Source of the DNA: Antedon bifida
Taxonomy: Eukaryota > Echinodermata > Crinoidea > Comatulida > Antedonidae
Assembly: GCA_963402885.1 (NCBI GenBank)
Contig: OY727103.1
Span: forward strand, 11,992,085 to 12,056,084
DNA: 64,000 nucleotides
Direction of reading: 5' to 3'
Shown here: positions 59,290 to 64,000 of the stretch, one piece after another
Layout: every line of letters starts with the position of its first letter
Position numbering within the stretch: position 1 is the stretch's first letter
Notes under the pieces: generated by a model
What the model was told of the DNA's origin: nothing
The model's database searches: none
The model's input: the letters and a program-made list of their open reading frames with translations, nothing else
Position numbers and translations under genes: made by a program

Positions 59290-61646
59290 TCACGAGAGAT
59301 CCACCCAGTTAGGCAGTTTACTGCAGTAATCCATGTGGTCCATCAGCTGCAAGAATCTTGTCTGTAGAGGACAAAAGCACACAGGTGAATTAGATTTAGA
59401 GGTTGAAGTAGATCTTTAAACATTACATGAAATACACAAACCTTTTAAATGGAAAGATCATGTCATTATATTATAAAATATATGGTTACAAAAATTGGTT
59501 CTTACCCTTGGTATCGTGTACGTGTGGTCGTTGTGAGCATCCCCTTGTTCTGACGATGTTTCACTGTTTTTACGCTTACGCGATGGCGGCCCTATATACA
59601 CCGTTTCATCCGCTTCTTCTGAATTTGGGCAGTACATGCTCCGCCGTGATAGCTAAAATAAAACAATAAAAATAAATGCTTGGTTCCCACTAGAGACACA
59701 GCGCAAAGACGTAAACGCAATGTAAGTAATTTGACCAACTACAAGCAATGGATTATTCAAACTCGCTTGTGTTGGTTTACGTCTTTGTGTTGCCTAGTGG
59801 GAACCAAGCTTAAGCAAGTTACTAATGAAAGTTAAGTAAGAGCACAAGAAATTGCTTAATTAAGTACAGAACTTACCAAAGACAATCGAATACATTGCTT
59901 TAACCTGCACTTCTGCCTAATCCTGTTTGGTCCGCCAAATTTCTTCATATCCTGAAAAAAACATTCATTATAATTTAAAAAAATGAAATTAGCAAAAAAT
60001 ATTTGGTCATGTTAGGACTTTGCTTAACCGTGCAAACAAAGTGGACACCTTGAGACATGGAATCATCTATAGGATTAATTTGCTGCACATTCTATTATAC
60101 TGAAACAATCTACTAACCATGCAGTAGTCACATTCCCCGCAATCGTCTTGACGATAGCAAGCATCACAGTCTCCACATCTCCGACTTGATCGCTGAAAAA
60201 AAAATACAAACAAACTTTAAGTTAATGTTCTAAAACCACACAGTTTATTAGCTAAAGCATATTACTGACCACTTTGTTTAATTTATTGCAATGTCTGTGG
60301 TATGTCACTCTCTGTACACTTAAAAGTAGCATTAATCTAAATGTCAACTTTATGTCAATGGCTACTCTATGAAGACGGTTACCTGAACCAGTACCAAAGT
60401 GTGTGACTGTATTATAATCACAGTATGAGTTTTGACTGCATAAACAAAAGAGTCTATGTTAAGTGTATTATTCTAGAGTGTTTGTAATACTTATATACTG
60501 TACTGACTCCAAGTATAAACCTAGACATATAATAATACTGTAAATGGATAATGCTTAGGAGATGCGTGTATACAGATGGACCAAACATCAGTACAAAGAA
60601 ATTAGCAGACTAATACCCCAGGGTGGGCTTATACATGAATCAGTATGGTAATCACAAATCAATGAATAACAAAATTGCAGGTAATGAGCTTACCACAAGT
60701 GGTAACTTAACATTATTGGCGTATTCATCACTAGAACCTTCTGTACCAGATTTCTTCTCTTCATACGCTTTTAAAAGTTTATCACAAAAACTAGTATCCA
60801 CTTTATCATCTGCAGGTTTCATTTTCTTTGATGTTTTCTTCTTTCTATATTTAAATTTCTTCATACAATGTCCTCCCCCTGTATGTGTTCGTAAGTGTCG
60901 TTTCAATGATCCACTTTGTCTGAACTTTTTCTCACAATGTTCACATTCATAATGTTTATCGTCAGATATTTCATTCTTTTTTAAATGAGTTGCAAAATGT
61001 AATTCCAAATGTTTTTCATCATCAAACATTAGTTGACAATAATCACATTGATTACATGAATGTGTTTTAATAACATGCTCATCTAAGTCGTCCTCATTCT
61101 CAAATATCTGGCCACATTGTTCACATTGAATTTGTTTAACTTCAGTGTGTATATTTAAATGTGTTTTTAATTCATGCAACTCAAACTTTTCTCCACAATG
61201 TTCACATTTAAATGTTATTGGATTTTCATTTAAAATGATTTCTCTTTTTTCTTCCGATTGCAAATGCTCATTTTTTTGTCTTTCTCTATAATTTATCTCG
61301 TCTTCTTTACCAAAGTTTTCTAAAATAGAAATAACAACAAATATATAATTTTAAAAAGAATCAAAATTAAAATTATTAACAGATTTCAAGTTTTATAATT
61401 ATTCATTCATTCAATCTTTTATTTTGGAATCTCTGGTCCATAGAAAGTAAAAATTACATATAAATGAAATAAAATAAACAAGACTAATTATTCCTACTCA
61501 ACTCAGGATGGCATTCCACCTGGAGAGCATCTTCGACTTAACTAACAATATTTAATAAATATTTACTTACAAGTTACAGTATTTATTCAAAACTCACCTA
61601 TTTTAACTTCTGGAATCATTGTAAAGTCGTTTTCATATTCTGCCAT
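59290..61646 (-). CDS. Chimeric protein: C2H2 zinc fingers fused to a CFP1-type CXXC domain
   Basis: Six coding exons: 61598-61646, 60694-61319, 60118-60192, 59877-59951, 59506-59652, 59290-59361; 347 residues, every junction in phase. Exons 1-2 copy ZNF-5: MAEYENDFTMIPEVKI, then ENFGKEDEINY, then fingers 1-3 and one more finger ending SLKRHLRTHTG. The frame then passes directly into a basic stretch (HCMKKFKYRKKKTSKK) resembling the region after the PHD finger of CFP1. Exons 3-4 encode a full CXXC domain, CGDCDAC...CGECDYC then DMKKFGGPNRIRQKC, with all eight zinc cysteines, the KFGG motif and the IRQK DNA-reading loop. The last two exons (SRRSMYCPNSEEADE..., ending LPNWVDLS) have no match I recognise. 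CXXC domains of this type bind unmethylated CpG. No PHD or SET1-binding part remains. Confidence 0.85.
59678..59809. mobile_element. 132-bp MITE in the last large intron-exon region of the chimeric gene
   Basis: GCTTGGTTCCCACTAGAGAC, ACAGCGCAAAGACGTAAACG at the left is mirrored by TTTACGTCTTTGTGTTGCCT, AGTGGGAACCAAGC at the right. It lies in the intron between exons 59506-59652 and 59877-59951. Confidence 0.88.
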
Positions 61647-62330
61647 TCCTATGAATAATTTCAAGTGTAATCAATATTGAAACTACACAAGAACAAAAAA
61701 ACAAAGTAATGACAAGCTAAAAAAAGAAGACCGCATTCAGTGCGTTCTCAGGATTTAAACATTATTTTTATAATACAATAATTACAATAAAGCAATTATA
61801 AAAACGTGAATTTTACATTTTCGACTGTTATTGGTTTACACAAGTCAAATCTGTTGCCGTACGTAGGAGGCCTAGGCCTACTTTTATTGTCCTAGAAAAA
61901 AATGATTAGAGAGGGCGGCAAACATAATCTCTGTTAAAAAAAAAAGCTTAGTAAGTAAAAACTAGGAAAACTCAGTAACAAATCTCATGCTTTGTTTTTA
62001 TTAGAACTACATAGTGTACTACAGTATTAAGAAATTCAATACAAGAACAATGATATTTCAAACTGTTTAAGTGGGCGATACAAAGCTACCGTTATCCAAT
62101 CAAACGGCTTAATTCAACCCACAACGCAGTTAAATAAAAGCGTAGCCATATAACCTGAACTAAATAAACTGTATCGTTATCAGCGTCTATCCTACATGCA
62201 GCCCCCACACCCCCACCCACCCCTTGACATGCTACTGACTTGAGTAGATCATTTCTGGACACAATATTCTATTTCAATCAACATATGTCTATCTTACTTT
62301 TAACATTTATTACGCTACTGTAATTATTTA
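60860..62330. repeat. Segmental duplication, copy B
   Basis: Same orientation as copy A (56560-58905), about 4 kb away. It supplies exon 1, exon 2 and the upstream leader of the chimeric gene. At its left end the finger sequence CCTGTATGTGTTCGTAAGTG breaks into CFP1-like sequence at about 60870. Confidence 0.88.
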
Positions 62331-62724
62331 TTTTATTGTAACATATTTTTAAAACAATTTTTTATTTACTTATAAAAAAGCTTCAGAAATGATCTAGATT
62401 TGTACAAAGATTATTTGATACTTAGTTGTATACTTAGTTGACAATAAGAACATACTTGGAGAACAATTACAGTTCTCCTTTCTATAAAATTCATTAAAAT
62501 TAAAAGAAACTATTGACATTACATAAAATTGAAGATCAGTGACCTAAAGAAGAAGTCGTGACCTAAAGAAGAAGTCATGACCTAAAGAAGAAGTCATGAC
62601 CTAAAGAAGAAGTCATGACCAAATTATAAGACTTTCAAACACAGTTAACAGCAAACAACTTAGGGTATATTAACCCAAAAGAAATGTTTGCATCAACAAA
62701 CTCAGTCAAAATAAGTTACAAATA
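61647..62724. other. 5' flank of the chimeric gene and 3' flank of CXXC1
   Basis: Mostly the upstream part of duplication copy B, so the chimera probably inherited the ZNF-5 promoter. A C-rich tract (CCCCCACACCCCCACCCACC) lies at 62202-62221. No coding exon. Confidence 0.55.
62525..62625. repeat. 21-bp tandem repeat
   Basis: Four to five units of GTCATGACCTAAAGAAGAA. In the CXXC1 3' flank, about 100 bp beyond the stop. Confidence 0.88.
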
Positions 62725-63084
62725 TTAAACAGTTTGTGCGACTCCGATTGGCATTGCAGGTACTCCACCTACACCCCCTGAAACACTTTCTCCCACCTCT
62801 GCAGATACATCTAGTCCACTTCCACCCCCTGAAACATTTGATGCCTCCTTTTCTTGAATCTCTTCTGCTGGCTTTTCTTTACCCGTTGCTTCTTCAGTTG
62901 GCTGCGGTATTCCCATATTCATCTGGGTGTTCACTCCTGTGTTGAATCCAGATTGCATGTGCACCTGGGCCAGCATGTCATGATCTATGGTCTGATGTAA
63001 CATGAGGCCTAGAACACCCGCCCTCTCAGACATCGCTGTACGAATGTTACGCTCTTGTTCAAATAAGTCATCCAACTTTAGCCA
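62725..63084 (-). CDS. CXXC1: CXXC1/CFP1, last coding exon (SET1 complex CpG-binding subunit)
   Basis: The exon opens after a TTTTAG acceptor with WLKLDDLFEQERNIRTAMSE and GVLGLMLHQTIDHD, the conserved C-terminal signature of CFP1. The upstream exon end (LRRAEIDLQRVHW) is present only as multiple copies in the array at 63441-64000, and the rest lies right of the window. CFP1 recruits the SET1 H3K4 methyltransferase to unmethylated CpG islands. After the conserved block the protein continues about 75 residues rich in Gly, Ser, Glu and Val, longer than the short end of human CFP1. The stop is TAA at 62727-62725 on the minus strand. Confidence 0.93.
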   Translation of the reverse strand, partial: WLKLDDLFEQERNIRTAMSERAGVLGLMLHQTIDHDMLAQVHMQSGFNTGVNTQMNMGIPQPTEEATGKEKPAEEIQEKEASNVSGGGSGLDVSAEVGESVSGGVGGVPAMPIGVAQTV

Positions 63085-63189
63085 CTAAAATTAAAACAAA
63101 AATCAATCTCAGTTCTAAGAAAATACTGATTGAATTAATAATAATGATACAGACTTCTAGAGCACACTTAGCCACCAAATGTGCTCAAG

Positions 63190-63440
63190 GGGCTGGAATT
63201 ATTAAACTAAGAACATACTTAAATTAATCTTAGCTCTAGTAGTAATAAAGAATCACTATCAATCTCAGTTGTAAACTAAGAAAGTATGTATTGAATTGAA
63301 AGTAGTAAACTAAGAACGTACTTAAATTATCTTAGCTCTAGTAGTAATAAAGAATCACTATCAATCTCAGTTGTAAACTAAGAAAATACTTATTGAATTG
63401 AAAGTAGTAAACTAAGAACGTACTTAAATGAATCTTAGCC
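63190..63440. repeat. About 115-bp tandem repeat in the last CXXC1 intron
   Basis: Two to three copies of GTAAACTAAGAACGTACTTA, TCTTAGCTCTAGTAGTAATA, AAGAATCACTATCAATCTCA and GTTGTAAACTAAGAAA in order. Confidence 0.88.
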
Positions 63441-64000
63441 ACTTACCCAATGAACTCTTTGTAAATCAATCTCAGCTCTACGCAGTTTAAATGAATCTTA
63501 GCCACTTACCCAATGAACTCTTTGTAAATCAATCTCAGCTCTACGCAGTTTAAATGAATCTTAGCCACTTACCCAATGAACTCTTTGTAAATCAATCTCA
63601 GCTCTACGCAGTTTAAATGAATCTTAGCCACTTACCCAATGAACTCTTTGTAAATCAATCTCAGCTCTACGCAGTTTAAATGAATCTTAGCCACTTACCC
63701 AATGAACTCTTTGTAAATCAATCTCAGCTCTACGCAGTTTAAATGAATCTTAGCCACTTACCCAATGAACTCTTTGTAAATCAATCTCAGCTCTACGCAG
63801 TTTAAATGAATCTTAGCCACTTACCCAATGAACTCTTTGTAAATCAATCTCAGCTCTACGCAGTTTAAATGAATCTTAGCCACTTACCCAATGAACTCTT
63901 TGTAAATCAATCTCAGCTCTACGCAGTTTAAATGAATCTTAGCCACTTACCCAATGAACTCTTTGTAAATCAATCTCAGCTCTACGCAGTTTAAATGAAT
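63441..64000. repeat. 63-bp array copying a CXXC1 exon end and splice donor
   Basis: Nine near-identical units reach the right edge (donors at 63441, 63504, 63567, 63630, 63693, 63756, 63819, 63882, 63945). On the minus strand each reads AAACTGCGTAGAGCTGAGAT, TGATTTACAAAGAGTTCATT, GG then GTAAGTGGC. This is the coding end KLRRAEIDLQRVHW of the penultimate CXXC1 exon with its donor. Read through without splicing, each unit stops at TAA after VSG. Confidence 0.95.

Noticed and set aside
60118..60192. CXXC exons as part of the CXXC1 gene whose end is at 62725
   Set aside because: On the minus strand they lie downstream of the CXXC1 stop codon, so they cannot belong to the same forward transcript; they join in phase to the zinc-finger exons instead.
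63441..64000. CRISPR-like regular direct repeats
   Set aside because: The whole 63-bp unit is repeated with no unique spacers, and it contains exon sequence and a splice donor of an animal gene.

Overview
The window is eukaryotic nuclear DNA. It has many short exons bounded by GT/AG introns, AT-rich introns, many minisatellites and several families of small inverted-repeat transposons. The gene set (DOCK, DRP1, LRRC74A-like, NWD-like, CXXC1, C2H2 zinc fingers) is metazoan. A non-vertebrate deuterostome such as an echinoderm is my guess from gene content and frequent TAGGCCTA-type words; this is weak evidence.

Layout, left to right. (1) 454-19425, minus strand: the 5' two-thirds of a DOCK3/DOCK4-type Rac GEF (SH3 domain, helical region, start of the DHR-1/C2 domain). 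It runs off the left edge and carries a tandem pair of alternative exons inside DHR-1. (2) 20474-25298, plus strand: an LRRC74A-like leucine-rich-repeat gene, divergent from DOCK. (3) 27371-33565, minus strand: a complete 16-exon dynamin-1-like (DRP1) gene of 696 codons. (4) 36013-43594, plus strand: a 1620-residue NWD-family protein (DUF4062-like region, NACHT, two WD40 propellers) ending in a polybasic stretch plus a CaaX box. (5) 45044-57615, minus strand: five C2H2 zinc-finger genes in tandem with 13 to 25 fingers each. Three of them, and the chimera below, share a tiny first exon that ends in a SUMO-consensus-like motif. (6) 59290-61646, minus strand: a chimeric gene. Its first two exons are a shortened duplicate of the neighbouring zinc-finger gene, and its later exons encode a CFP1-type CXXC CpG-binding domain, in frame across six exons. 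(7) 62725-64000, minus strand: the C-terminal end of CXXC1/CFP1 itself.

The genes do not form one pathway. The right-hand part does tell one story: a zinc-finger cluster next to CXXC1 underwent a segmental duplication that produced a zinc-finger/CXXC fusion. A second theme runs through the whole window. At least five tandem repeats are duplications of an exon edge with its splice site (LRRC74A twice, DRP1, NWD, CXXC1), giving arrays of copied splice donors or acceptors.

All exon boundaries were read by eye from splice consensus, phase and recalled family similarity. No alignment or expression data were available.
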